Both the position numbers and the translations under genes were made by a program. This document shows, in pieces, positions 20,467-28,969 of a DNA stretch of 64,000 nt. Source of the stretch: Paenarthrobacter sp. A20 (GTDB lineage Bacteria; Actinomycetota; Actinomycetes; Actinomycetales; Micrococcaceae). Each line of letters starts with the position of its first letter. Within the stretch, counting starts at the first letter, position 1. The notes under the pieces are model-generated. The model was not told the origin of the DNA and made no database searches. It saw nothing but the letters and a program-made list of their open reading frames with translations. The DNA is taken from positions 3,720,001 through 3,784,000 of the forward strand of contig NZ_JALJWH010000001.1 in assembly GCF_024168825.1 (NCBI RefSeq). Direction: 5' to 3'.

Positions 20467-21090
20467 TTGAATCAGAGCCGTGCCGTTGAAACGCGAAGGA
20501 ATATTCTCTACGCGGCAGCGCGTGTTTTCGAGCGCAAGGGATATTCGGCAGCCACAATTGCCGAAATACTGGCTGAGGCCGACGTAACGAAGGGTGCATT
20601 GTATTTCCACTTTGAGTCGAAGGAAGCCCTCGCAAACGTAATTGTGGAGGAACAGTCAAACTGGATCGACGAGAACACCGACCCCCGCATCTCGCCTATA
20701 CAGAGAAGCATCGATCTCAGCTACCGGTTTATTGAAGCTCTCCAAAATGATCCCCTCGTACGGGCTAGTATTCGACTCACCCTGGAACGAAATACTTTCG
20801 GCACGGACAATCCATCACCGTACGTAAGCTGGGTCTCTCTCCTCGCAGACATGCTGGAAAACGCAGCTGCACAAGGCCTGCTACTACCGCATGTCAGCCC
20901 ACAAGATGCCGCGCACCTGCTTGCATCAGCAGTCACCGGAACACAGTTGACATCGGAAGCGATCACACACAGATCGGACCTTAAATACCGAATAGAACAG
21001 ATGTGGGTAATTCTGCTGCCGGCATTGGTCCCTTCCAGTCTGCTACCGGCGCTGAACTCAACAGCACCGGCCGAAACCTCTGCCGCCTAG
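20467..21090 (+). CDS. TetR-family regulator, gamma-butyrolactone receptor (ArpA/ScbR) type
   Basis: 207 aa from the TTG at 20467 (GAAGGA 6 nt upstream; GTG 20464 is also possible). An in-frame ATG at 20308 would place a perfect TATAAT inside the gene and add a tail foreign to the family. The HTH segment RRNILYAAARVFERKGYSAA, then TIAEILAEADVTKGALYFHF, closely matches ArpA/ScbR/BarR receptors (AATITEIL..AGVTKGALYFHF). The C-terminal ligand domain is more divergent. It should repress its targets until a butyrolactone-like signal binds. It lies between the reductase gene and convergent afsA. Confidence 0.85.
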   Translation: MNQSRAVETRRNILYAAARVFERKGYSAATIAEILAEADVTKGALYFHFESKEALANVIVEEQSNWIDENTDPRISPIQRSIDLSYRFIEALQNDPLVRASIRLTLERNTFGTDNPSPYVSWVSLLADMLENAAAQGLLLPHVSPQDAAHLLASAVTGTQLTSEAITHRSDLKYRIEQMWVILLPALVPSSLLPALNSTAPAETSAA

Positions 21091-21148
21091 AATCAACCAC
21101 TCAGCAACTGACAAGGCGAAATCTGCCGGGAGGGGTTAATATAGCCCG

Positions 21149-22081
21149 TTACGGTAGAGAGGCTTGCCCGGAATGGGTGCTGGATATGGCTACAATGGCG
21201 AGAGTCCTTCCCAATTGCTTGAAAATGAATGAGCACTCATCGCCGCTTGGGCCATCAGGAACGTCCGTCGCGATCTGAACGGGCTCGTGCAGTTCCCCGT
21301 AATTGAAGAATCGCGCACTGATGACGTTGAACGAAGGATCTCCTCCTCTATTCAGTGCGAATGCCTGCCTGGCAGCGTCGATGACCAGCATTCCTGGAAT
21401 ATGGTCCGCAGGGTGATCAAACAGCCATTTATGTGATGTGTTGATAAGCAGATCACCACCGCCCTCATTCAGAAGGACGTCCTCTTCACAAGTCCGCCCC
21501 ACATGGGAGGCCTCTGCTCTGAGCCCGGGCGAACGGAACTCCTTGGGCTCGGCGCCGTTGCGCACCCGATGGTACGAGTGTTGTTCCAAGACGATCAATT
21601 TCCCCCGCCCTGTCCCAATAATGGCTTTATCGAGCCGGAATGTAACCCTGATGCCCAGTCCAATGAGGCGAGTGCCGCTGAAGTCAGGAGTGAGTTCCAG
21701 CCAGAGATCCGGCGTTCCAGTCATGCGACAAGAGTCAAGGCTGATCCCGATGTGCTGTAACGAAAAGGCCGATTCCAGCGGCACGCCATACATGGAATGC
21801 GCAACGATGATGACGGCCTGGCGGAAAGTCTCTAACGCCAGCATAGGATCACTCATGCCTTGAGATGCAAGACAGTGATACTCCTGCTCCGCTGCCCATG
21901 AGGCCGTCAGCTCTGCAGTGTTCTCACACGTGCTTCGCCACCGGGCTATGAAGTTGGCGGCCGCACTGACTTTATGCACAAGGCGATCCTCAGCCGGACG
22001 CCATTCAGCGAAAGCTTGACCGGGCAAGTATGCCTCCGCAGCGAGCAGAGCCCCCCCTCCATTGATGTGACTTTGCGTCAT
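21149..22081 (-). CDS. AfsA-like gamma-butyrolactone biosynthesis protein
   Basis: 310 aa from the ATG at 22081, which has a strong AGGGGGG site 5 nt upstream; an ATG 27 nt further upstream lacks one. It has two AfsA hot-dog repeats: the first around LINTSHKWLFDHPADHIPGM-type residues and LVIDAARQA, the second around PDFSGTRLIGLGIRVTF and SMYGVP. AfsA proteins condense a beta-ketoacyl-ACP with dihydroxyacetone phosphate, the first step to A-factor-like signals. The repeat order and sequence support an active enzyme, but acyl specificity is unknown. It is the last gene of a minus-strand group behind the SbnB and DUF1116 genes, with a 169-bp gap that could hold its own promoter. Confidence 0.85.
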   Translation of the reverse strand: MTQSHINGGGALLAAEAYLPGQAFAEWRPAEDRLVHKVSAAANFIARWRSTCENTAELTASWAAEQEYHCLASQGMSDPMLALETFRQAVIIVAHSMYGVPLESAFSLQHIGISLDSCRMTGTPDLWLELTPDFSGTRLIGLGIRVTFRLDKAIIGTGRGKLIVLEQHSYHRVRNGAEPKEFRSPGLRAEASHVGRTCEEDVLLNEGGGDLLINTSHKWLFDHPADHIPGMLVIDAARQAFALNRGGDPSFNVISARFFNYGELHEPVQIATDVPDGPSGDECSFIFKQLGRTLAIVAISSTHSGQASLP

Positions 22082-22250
22082 CAAATCCCCCCCTAAGAAA
22101 CCATCCATGCGGTTTTTTAGAGATTAGTCCAATTGGAGGTGAAACTCACAACGCGCAGGTTCCTCCGGCATGTTCCGTAACAAGTAACGAACTTTTGACA
22201 TGTACGACTAAGGTTGGCGGCCGCTTGATCACGACAGACCAGTCATCGGG

Positions 22251-23225
22251 TTATGCATCTCCGAGGTCGAGCTCATTTCCGAGGTCTTCGGCGACCGCCC
22301 TCCTGTATATGGACTCCGCCGTGGCCACGTCCAGGGCCCCCAGCCCGAAAGGTGAGCAAACGATGGGCCTTTCGGTAGCCTGCACCTGAGCATCCCGGCG
22401 AAGCAGTGACGGAATTTCAAGAACGGAAAGTTCGTTGGGGCCGTATGCGTCGACGGCCAAGTTCAGGGATGTTCGCTCCCTACAAGCGTGCTCGAAATCA
22501 TCTACAACGTTCACGGCATCGCGAAGTACTGCCGGTGTCAGGTCGCGCAATGATAGGTGCAGAATGATCTGCCCGGGCCGAAATCGATGATCCAGGTAAG
22601 GCTCACCGGCGGTTGTGGCCAGCAGAACAACATTCTGGACCAATGCGTCCTCCACGGATCCTACGATCGCATCGACTCCCTCAAGGAGTAAGCGGTCTAC
22701 TGTCGCTTGAGCTCGCAGCGGATCTACGTCAGAGACAACAACGCGACCAAGGCCAAGAACATGTCGAATGTAGTCAGTCGTCGTCGATGCTATGAGTCCA
22801 GAACCGACAATGCCTACGTTCGGCCGCTGGGTTCCGCCAACAACTTGTAATGTGAGTGCTGCTGACGCCGCGGTACGGGCGGCATTCACGGGGGCAGCAC
22901 TCAAGACGGCCTTGAGATATCCCGAATCCATCGAATTCAGTAGGATCGTTGCGCCAGCGCGCTGAAGCCCTCGACCTGTGTTTGCCGGAACGCTGGACAC
23001 CCATTTCATTCCCGCAACATCGAACAATTCGTCCTTGACTCTGGACAACAGAGCGATAATTCGATCCCCGGGCCTATCGGGAAATTTCAGAAACGTCGAC
23101 TGCGGCGTTGAGCTGCTTCCCACGCCATGGGCTAAATAGGCTCTTCTCACAGCATCGAGAACCAAGTCCTTATCCTGAAGGACATAAGAGACAACACGAG
23201 CGTCAAGAAAATGAATTTTTGTCAC
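22251..23225 (-). CDS. SbnB-like N-(carboxyethyl)-glutamate dehydrogenase (Dap biosynthesis; ornithine cyclodeaminase family)
   Basis: 324 aa from GTG 23225 (MTKIHFLDARVVSYVL), matching the usual SbnB start and length. An upstream in-frame ATG would overlap the preceding gene and add an unrelated leader. The ornithine-cyclodeaminase fold has the NAD motif VGIVGSGLIAS, then KWVSSVPANTGRGLQRAGAT and INVVDD-type residues. SbnB oxidises N-(1-amino-1-carboxy-2-ethyl)-glutamate to 2-oxoglutarate and L-2,3-diaminopropionate. Its partner SbnA is 1.6 kb away on the opposite strand. Together they should supply Dap for the island product. Confidence 0.82.
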   Translation of the reverse strand: MTKIHFLDARVVSYVLQDKDLVLDAVRRAYLAHGVGSSSTPQSTFLKFPDRPGDRIIALLSRVKDELFDVAGMKWVSSVPANTGRGLQRAGATILLNSMDSGYLKAVLSAAPVNAARTAASAALTLQVVGGTQRPNVGIVGSGLIASTTTDYIRHVLGLGRVVVSDVDPLRAQATVDRLLLEGVDAIVGSVEDALVQNVVLLATTAGEPYLDHRFRPGQIILHLSLRDLTPAVLRDAVNVVDDFEHACRERTSLNLAVDAYGPNELSVLEIPSLLRRDAQVQATERPIVCSPFGLGALDVATAESIYRRAVAEDLGNELDLGDA

Positions 23226-23301
23226 AGAAAGCAACCTTCGATAGTTTTTGGAAGATGAAAATCTATTGGGGACGTCGTTCTTCGGCAACGCGCCCGTCTC
23301 C

Positions 23302-24603
23302 TCACCTCGAATAATCAGGGACCGCGGCGGAGGAAGAACGCAGGTAGTCACGAGCTTCTATGAACGGCGCCAAGGGCGGAGTGAAGTACATAGTTCCAGC
23401 AATCCCACCCCTTCGAAGGGTCGCGCCAATGTGAACCGGCGGGACCAGACCCGAAGCCGCGATCGAATCCACGTCAAATCCGAATGGAACACCGCGTTGT
23501 CTTAACGCCGGGATCCTAAGGTTTGGATGCTCTGTCCACGCTATGTCGTACATGGATTCCGTAAGCCGACTCATGTCCTGCGGCGTTCCTACCGAACCCG
23601 GACTCATACACGGAGCAGCGGCAGCCGAAACTGCACCAAGACCTAGCGTCTCCATCAGCAGGCTGTCGCCTCCGCTGTACCCCAGGAGCTCGCGTTCGCT
23701 CCTGCCTACGAGCCGGATGGGGACATCCGAGATCGGCGGAAGCGCGGTACGGAACCAGCGGCCGGGAGCACCAGCGACTCTGATCGCAAATTCCTTCTCA
23801 TTCATGGACATCGCCGTGAGAATTGAGCTTCCAGGTACATCGGCAGCAGCCTCGCTGACTACTTTTGCAGCGGCCATGGCAACATGCAGGAAATGGAAGT
23901 CGGCTGACACCAGATAGCCCAGAAGAGAATGAACAGCAGCATTGTCCCAGGAACCACGAACCTTGATGATGCGCTCCTGGATGGCCGCCCTAAAAATGTA
24001 GCCGGCGGCGTTCTGCCGCCCATGCATTTCATCGCCCATGGACAAGGCTTCGACCATCATTGGCATCAGCGCGATGGGTGCCATACGCACGTAATGCCCC
24101 AATGCGGGTCCGATGACATCGCGAACGAGTTTGAGGTTGCTGTCTACGCATGCGTTCCAGGAACCAAATGTTAGTGACTCCGCGTGACCGCCCTCGTTCA
24201 GACGGCACATTGCAATTCTTCCGGACGTTCGATCACGAACAACCAAAACCGGCATGGACGCGCTGCAAACACCTGTCAACGACCCGACAGTGCCGTGATC
24301 CTGGCTCGAGGCAAGTTTTATTCGACCCGATCTGATGCCGGCGTCCGCTTCATAAGGATTTGAGGCGAGGCCTTCGAAGATGGAAGCACCGATAATGGCT
24401 CCTCGTTGGCATCCGTCATAGTCCTCCCAATCCATGATTGGTCCGGAGACAAGGACCATATTCGCCGACATATCGGGCACTGTGTCGATCGCGCTCACGA
24501 CGTCAACCAGCTCCGGTTCGACACTTGCCATGGCTGAGGTAGCAATCGTGTTGGGACTGAGCTTGGTTGAAAGGCGTGGCCCCATGGACGTTGTAGCAGT
24601 CAA
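23302..24603 (-). CDS. DUF1116 protein (AllG/YlbE/YahG family)
   Basis: 433 aa from TTG 24603 (AGGAG 5 nt upstream). It aligns well with E. coli YahG as I remember it: GPIMDWEDYDGCQRGAIIGA, IFEGLA, TGVCSASMPVLVV, LGHYVRMAPIALMPMMVEAL, MGDEMHGRQNAAG, and GDSLLMETLGLGAVSAAAAP. AllG (YlbE) is one component of the oxamate carbamoyltransferase that acts on oxalurate with FdrA and AllH; neither partner is encoded here. A carbamoyl- or other acyl-transfer role toward a Dap-derived substrate is an inference. The gene starts the minus-strand group DUF1116-sbnB-afsA and is divergent from sbnA. Confidence 0.8.
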   Translation of the reverse strand: MTATTSMGPRLSTKLSPNTIATSAMASVEPELVDVVSAIDTVPDMSANMVLVSGPIMDWEDYDGCQRGAIIGASIFEGLASNPYEADAGIRSGRIKLASSQDHGTVGSLTGVCSASMPVLVVRDRTSGRIAMCRLNEGGHAESLTFGSWNACVDSNLKLVRDVIGPALGHYVRMAPIALMPMMVEALSMGDEMHGRQNAAGYIFRAAIQERIIKVRGSWDNAAVHSLLGYLVSADFHFLHVAMAAAKVVSEAAADVPGSSILTAMSMNEKEFAIRVAGAPGRWFRTALPPISDVPIRLVGRSERELLGYSGGDSLLMETLGLGAVSAAAAPCMSPGSVGTPQDMSRLTESMYDIAWTEHPNLRIPALRQRGVPFGFDVDSIAASGLVPPVHIGATLRRGGIAGTMYFTPPLAPFIEARDYLRSSSAAVPDYSR

Positions 24604-24836
24604 GAGAGCTCCTAGTAGAGGCTTCAATCTGGGAGCTGAAGGTCTGGAAGCTGGCTTCCCAGCGAGAACCGCGCTTTCCAGCGTCAGCAGCTAGTCCAAC
24701 TTTACATACAAACCGACCATGTGGTTTTCTTTTCTTGGCAGCACACTCCGCTCGCGTCGAACAGATGCGAGTTGGGTGCCATCAGGCCGAGAACAGCGAC
24801 CCCCATCTATCGGGCCGCCAACCGGAGGACGAAATT
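24604..24836. promoter_or_regulatory. Divergent promoter region between DUF1116 and sbnA genes, with ARE-like palindrome
   Basis: 233-bp divergent intergenic region, the natural control point for both biosynthetic arms. Around 24704-24730 it contains ACATACAAACCG, a short spacer and GGTTTTCTTTT, i.e. AAACC-N8-GGTTT (24710-24714 with 24723-24727). This resembles the autoregulatory elements bound by Streptomyces butyrolactone receptors. The similarity is from memory of BarR/FarA-type sites, and binding by the island TetR protein is an inference. Confidence 0.4.
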
Positions 24837-25865
24837 TTGATCTACAACAGCGCTCACGAAATTGCCCTGGACGACTGCTTTCTTCGCATGGATACTCTTG
24901 TTCCCGGCTCGGAGTTGTTCCTGAAAGTTGAGGGCCTGAACGCCGCAGGCTCCATCAAGTTGAAACCAGCGTTGGCTATGGTTGAGGCCGCAGAGAGGCG
25001 TGGTGAGCTGCAACCCTACTCTCAGATTGTCGAGTCCTCTTCGGGAAACCTGGGCATCGCACTTGCCATGGTTGCAGCCAGCAAAGGTTATGGCTTCCTA
25101 TGCGTGGTCGATCCCAACGCCTCCCGACAGAGCATCGGAACGATGCGCGCCTACGGCGCCACAGTCGTAGAGGTCGCCACCAGAGATGCAAACGGCGGTT
25201 ATCTCGGAGCCCGTGTCGAAAAGGTCAACTCCCTTCTACAGGAGGATCCAAGTCGTATTTGGCTGAACCAATACTCAAATCCTGCAAATCCCGCAGCACA
25301 CGCTTCCACCACTGCCACACAGATTCTGAGTGCTATTGGCCGCGTCGACTATCTCTACGTCGGCACGGGAACGGCTGGAACTCTTATGGGTTGCGTAAAG
25401 CACTTTCGTCAGTACTCGCCAAAAACCGTGATCGTTGCAGTGGATTCAATGGGCTCTGTGACTTTTGGCGAGCAGGCTGGCCCACGCCATATTCCAGGAC
25501 TCGGCGCAAGTCGGCCCAGCTCGCTCTACCGCGAGGGGGCCCCGGACAGAACTTCGCTCGTTGCCGAACGTGACGCCGTGTCGATGTGCCAAACGATGGC
25601 CAAGCAGCATGGAGTTCTATTGGGCGGGTCGACAGGATCAGTTTTGGCAGCAGTCGAGATGGACAGCCACAGCATCCCAGCCGGCTCCAAGGTCGTAACC
25701 CTCTCTCCCGACTTGGGCGAGAAGTACATCAACACCATTTACAACGACGACTGGGTCGATATGAAATACGGCCTACTTGGCTCCTCGGAAGCCATCGCCG
25801 GAGAACCTAAGAGCTATGGCAAGGGCAAAGTCGACCCCACCATTCATCCACTGCAAGTCGTGTAG
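24837..25865 (+). CDS. SbnA-like N-(carboxyethyl)-glutamate synthase (PLP enzyme of Dap biosynthesis)
   Basis: 342 aa from TTG 24837 with GGAGG 8 nt upstream; the in-frame ATG at 24735 would add 34 residues without family similarity. Fold type II cysteine-synthase family: the PLP lysine is K41 in GSIKLKPA, followed by VESSSGNLGIALA and YVGTGTAGTLMG, the phosphate-binding loop. IVAVDSMGSVTFG, the PGLGASRPS loop and a final DLGEKYINTIYNDDWV are typical of SbnA rather than cysteine synthase. SbnA joins O-phosphoserine and glutamate. First gene of the plus-strand biosynthetic group. Confidence 0.85.
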   Translation: MIYNSAHEIALDDCFLRMDTLVPGSELFLKVEGLNAAGSIKLKPALAMVEAAERRGELQPYSQIVESSSGNLGIALAMVAASKGYGFLCVVDPNASRQSIGTMRAYGATVVEVATRDANGGYLGARVEKVNSLLQEDPSRIWLNQYSNPANPAAHASTTATQILSAIGRVDYLYVGTGTAGTLMGCVKHFRQYSPKTVIVAVDSMGSVTFGEQAGPRHIPGLGASRPSSLYREGAPDRTSLVAERDAVSMCQTMAKQHGVLLGGSTGSVLAAVEMDSHSIPAGSKVVTLSPDLGEKYINTIYNDDWVDMKYGLLGSSEAIAGEPKSYGKGKVDPTIHPLQVV

Positions 25866-25955
25866 GGACTTCTGCATAGCATCCAAACGTGAAGCACCAC
25901 TTCTCTAGCTCTTCCAAAGACCAAAAGTGTACGCAAAGGCGGAATCAAAGTTCTC

Positions 25956-27176
25956 ATGACTTCACATAATCCCAGCACTGTTCTAGCACCGCCAGAAGCA
26001 GAGCTGATCAATCTTGTAGTTGAACGGATATCCAAGCAGTTTCCCTGGTATGCAGAACTCGCCAAGACTGACGCCCCTTCACTTTCCACCCTGCCGTTGA
26101 TCAATCAAGCCATTCTTGAAAAGCATTATTACCTGGAGACACAGGTCCCGAACGGAACGGATACATACTTCACGTCAGGAACCTCCGGCGGAACTCGGAA
26201 GCGGATCCTGTACGGGGAAGACGATGACAACGCCTACGTCGCTCAGCGGCGCCAACTCTTCGATCGCTTCCTTACCGGGGTACCCCGCGGGTCAAACGCT
26301 GTCGCTGATCTGGGTACCGGTCATGCAGCGGCATCTGCCAGGAGAATCTTCGAGGAGATGGGCCTTCAGTCCTTTGACATAGACTTCCAGCGGCCGATCA
26401 GTGAACACATCAGCCTGCTGAATGAGTGGCAACCTGACGTACTCTTCACGATGCCGATGATCCTTGACCAATTGATGCAGCAGTCAGCCGCGCTGCAAAT
26501 AAGCCCACGCAAAATCATCGTGGTGGGAGATCTCGCTACAGCGGCGTGGCGTCAAAGAGTGGCCTCGCATTTTGGGATTCAGTTCAATGACGTTCTCGAT
26601 CTCTTCGGGTCAATCGAAATCGGTGCGATTGCGTATTCAGACGCAACGACTGGCCGCTACAAATTCCATTCGCACATTATCCCAGAGTTAGTGAACTACG
26701 AGGAGGTGACACGAGGCCATGCGCGAGGCAGCCGCAGCGGCTCTGGAATCCTTGTGTTGACTTCAATTAGCCGACGTTATTTCCCGGCGATTCGTTATGT
26801 GACGGGCGACTCAATCACCGACTTGCGCAAGGAGACTTCGGGCGAATGGACCTTTGAACGTATCGAAGGCAGGCAGGTCGGAGATTTCAAGCATGGCGAA
26901 CGTATCAGCAGTCATGACCTTTGCGAGGCCATGGCCACCGTATTCCCCGCTCAGCCTTTTGAAGTACTCGACGGAAATGCAATGACTATCCGCGTTGTGG
27001 GTAGCGTTTCGGATAACCAAAGGAAGGAATTCCGTCGCTACGTGCATCATGCCTCCCCTGATATCGCCGTCATGACAGATGCAGGACTCGTAGGTGAAAT
27101 ACTCATCCAATCCGTTAACTCATCGGATGCATTGGTCAGTGGCGCCAAGCGTCGTTTTAACGTTCGCAGCTCCTGA
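25956..27176 (+). CDS. PaaK-like AMP-forming ligase (adenylating enzyme)
   Basis: 406-aa member of the ANL superfamily nearest to phenylacetate-CoA ligases. ATP-binding P-loop SGTSGG at residues 74-79 (YFTSGTSGGTRKRI), a DLFGSIEIGAIA motif (the YG.TE position), VTGDSITDL and a short C-terminal domain. It should activate a carboxylic acid as an acyl-adenylate; no carrier protein is encoded nearby, so the acyl group may go to CoA or directly to an amine such as the Dap side chain, as DdaG does in dapdiamide synthesis. That substrate is an inference. The stop overlaps the next ATG by 1 nt (TGATG). Confidence 0.8.
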   Translation: MTSHNPSTVLAPPEAELINLVVERISKQFPWYAELAKTDAPSLSTLPLINQAILEKHYYLETQVPNGTDTYFTSGTSGGTRKRILYGEDDDNAYVAQRRQLFDRFLTGVPRGSNAVADLGTGHAAASARRIFEEMGLQSFDIDFQRPISEHISLLNEWQPDVLFTMPMILDQLMQQSAALQISPRKIIVVGDLATAAWRQRVASHFGIQFNDVLDLFGSIEIGAIAYSDATTGRYKFHSHIIPELVNYEEVTRGHARGSRSGSGILVLTSISRRYFPAIRYVTGDSITDLRKETSGEWTFERIEGRQVGDFKHGERISSHDLCEAMATVFPAQPFEVLDGNAMTIRVVGSVSDNQRKEFRRYVHHASPDIAVMTDAGLVGEILIQSVNSSDALVSGAKRRFNVRSS

Positions 27177-28957
27177 TGTGCGGCATTGCAGGAACAGTTA
27201 CCTTTGACGGGTCAAGGGTAAGCGACCGTTTCACCGAAACGGCGTGCGAGGTGATGAAACACCGCGGACCGGACGAAGTTGGATACTTCAATGCCCCGGA
27301 TGCAGCTCTCGGAATGTGCCGCCTATCAATCATCGGTTTGCATGGTGGTAGCCAACCTCTGTTCAGCCGCGATCGTTCAGTGGTGTGTGTCGTCAACGGT
27401 GAGATCTACAACCACATGCAGCTGAGAGCCGAGCTGGAGCGCTCGGGCTACGACGTCGATGGCACAAGTGACGTGGCCGTGATTCCCGCCCTGTACCAAA
27501 GGTACGGCGATTCTTTCGTCACGCATCTCCATGGGATGTTCGCTATAGCGCTCCTGGACATAAATCTACAACGAGTCATTCTGGCAACAGACAGAACCGG
27601 CAAAAAGCCTTTGCTGCATGCAACCTCAGCTTCCGGACAGCTCGTTTTCGCGTCCGAGATGCAAGCCTTGCTGACACATCCAGGCATAGGACGTTCCACA
27701 TGTCCCACAGCGATTGATGCCTACCTGAGCTATAGAGTCGTCCCGGCGCCCGCGACGATATACCAGGATGTCAAAAAGGTACCGCCGGCCACCTTGATAT
27801 CGCTGGAATCATCAGGCACGCGCACTTGGCAGTACTGGGATTTTCCATTTACAGCTGAGCTTCAGGACGAACCCGAAGAAGAACTTGTAGCCACGATCGA
27901 TGCCCTGCTGCATCAAGCTGTTCAGGATCGTCTGGAGTCAGAAGTTCCATTGGGTGCCATGCTCTCCGGCGGCCTCGATTCCAGTTTGGTTGTTGCCTTG
28001 GCTGCGAAAAAGTCGTCAGAACCTCTGCACACCTTCTCCGTGGGCTTCGATCACCCAGACTTCGACGAGTCGGTATTTGCAAAGGAAGTCTCCGACTACT
28101 GCTCCACAATTCACCACAACGTGCAGTTGAACGCATCACACGCAGCCGCAAGCATCGACCGGATCCTTCGTCACATGGGTGAACCCTATGCCTTCCCGTC
28201 CGCCATCGCTTCCGATGCCATGTACGCCTTGGCTAGGAAGACGGTCGAAGTAGTCCTCACCGGAGACGGTTCTGACGAAGTATTCTGCGGATACAGGCGC
28301 TATAAGTCACTCCTTTCACTCCCCCACGGGAACTTGGCGGATGACTATGAAGGCATACTGGTCGACGGTCTCAGCCAGGCGAACAAAGCACTTCTGTATT
28401 CAGATTCAATCAAGAATGCGCTTGGCAACTTCCCTGAAAACCATCTGTCTCACCGGTTCGAGCTGACCGACAGAAAGAGTCCACGACTAGATCGAGCGAT
28501 GCATGTCGATGCCCGGTTCTGGCTGCCAGATGCCCAACTGGTGAAGATTGATCGCATGTCCATGGCAAACTCCATAGAGCCGCGGAGTCCTTTTCTGGAT
28601 CATCGACTGATTGATTATGTTGCTCGCATTCCAGCAGCACGCAAGATGGTTGATCTAAATGAAAAGGCTCTGCTCAAATCCATGGCGGTCAACTACCTCC
28701 CATCAAGTATCGTCAACCGACGAAAACAGGAGCTGGCTGTCCCTCTTGAGGGTTGGCTGACCACATCACTTCGACCTGCAATTCAGTCAACGCTGCTGTC
28801 CGAGGAATCTCTTTCACGGGACTATTTCGATGCAGATGCTTTGCGCATCTTCGTAACCGACTTCAGGCCCGAAAACGCATACGCCCTTTGGACACTTTTC
28901 ATGCTTGAAAGATGGCATCTACTCCAAACCGGAACTCCCGACCCGATATCCGTCTGA
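27176..28957 (+). CDS. Asparagine synthetase-like glutamine-dependent amidotransferase
   Basis: 593-aa AsnB-family enzyme. The N-terminal Ntn glutaminase domain retains catalytic Cys2 (MCGIAG) and the glutamine pocket motifs (RLSII, VNGEIYNH, a GTSD loop). The C-terminal synthetase domain has the PP-loop SGGLDSS at residues 264-270, VVLTGDGSDEVFCGYRRY, and the MSMANSIEPRSPFLDH block. It should amidate a carboxylate using Gln and ATP. Intact Cys2 argues against a beta-lactam synthetase, which lacks it. It may make Asn as precursor or amidate a Dap-bound acid as reported for DdaH. It is coupled to the ligase upstream and followed by the oxygenase after 12 nt. Confidence 0.85.
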   Translation: MCGIAGTVTFDGSRVSDRFTETACEVMKHRGPDEVGYFNAPDAALGMCRLSIIGLHGGSQPLFSRDRSVVCVVNGEIYNHMQLRAELERSGYDVDGTSDVAVIPALYQRYGDSFVTHLHGMFAIALLDINLQRVILATDRTGKKPLLHATSASGQLVFASEMQALLTHPGIGRSTCPTAIDAYLSYRVVPAPATIYQDVKKVPPATLISLESSGTRTWQYWDFPFTAELQDEPEEELVATIDALLHQAVQDRLESEVPLGAMLSGGLDSSLVVALAAKKSSEPLHTFSVGFDHPDFDESVFAKEVSDYCSTIHHNVQLNASHAAASIDRILRHMGEPYAFPSAIASDAMYALARKTVEVVLTGDGSDEVFCGYRRYKSLLSLPHGNLADDYEGILVDGLSQANKALLYSDSIKNALGNFPENHLSHRFELTDRKSPRLDRAMHVDARFWLPDAQLVKIDRMSMANSIEPRSPFLDHRLIDYVARIPAARKMVDLNEKALLKSMAVNYLPSSIVNRRKQELAVPLEGWLTTSLRPAIQSTLLSEESLSRDYFDADALRIFVTDFRPENAYALWTLFMLERWHLLQTGTPDPISV

Positions 28958-28969
28958 AAGGACTGCTAA

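Noticed and set aside
24735..24836. N-terminal extension of the SbnA homologue
   Set aside because: It lies in the divergent promoter region and has no similarity to the family; GGAGG precedes the TTG at 24837.
22251..25865. Staphyloferrin B-type siderophore cluster suggested by SbnA/SbnB
   Set aside because: No IucA/IucC-type siderophore synthetase, citrate synthase, decarboxylase or iron-uptake genes are present in the island.
27176..28957. Beta-lactam synthetase (clavulanate/carbapenem type)
   Set aside because: The catalytic Cys2 and glutamine-binding motifs are intact, and no carboxyethylarginine synthase or CarB-like partner is present.
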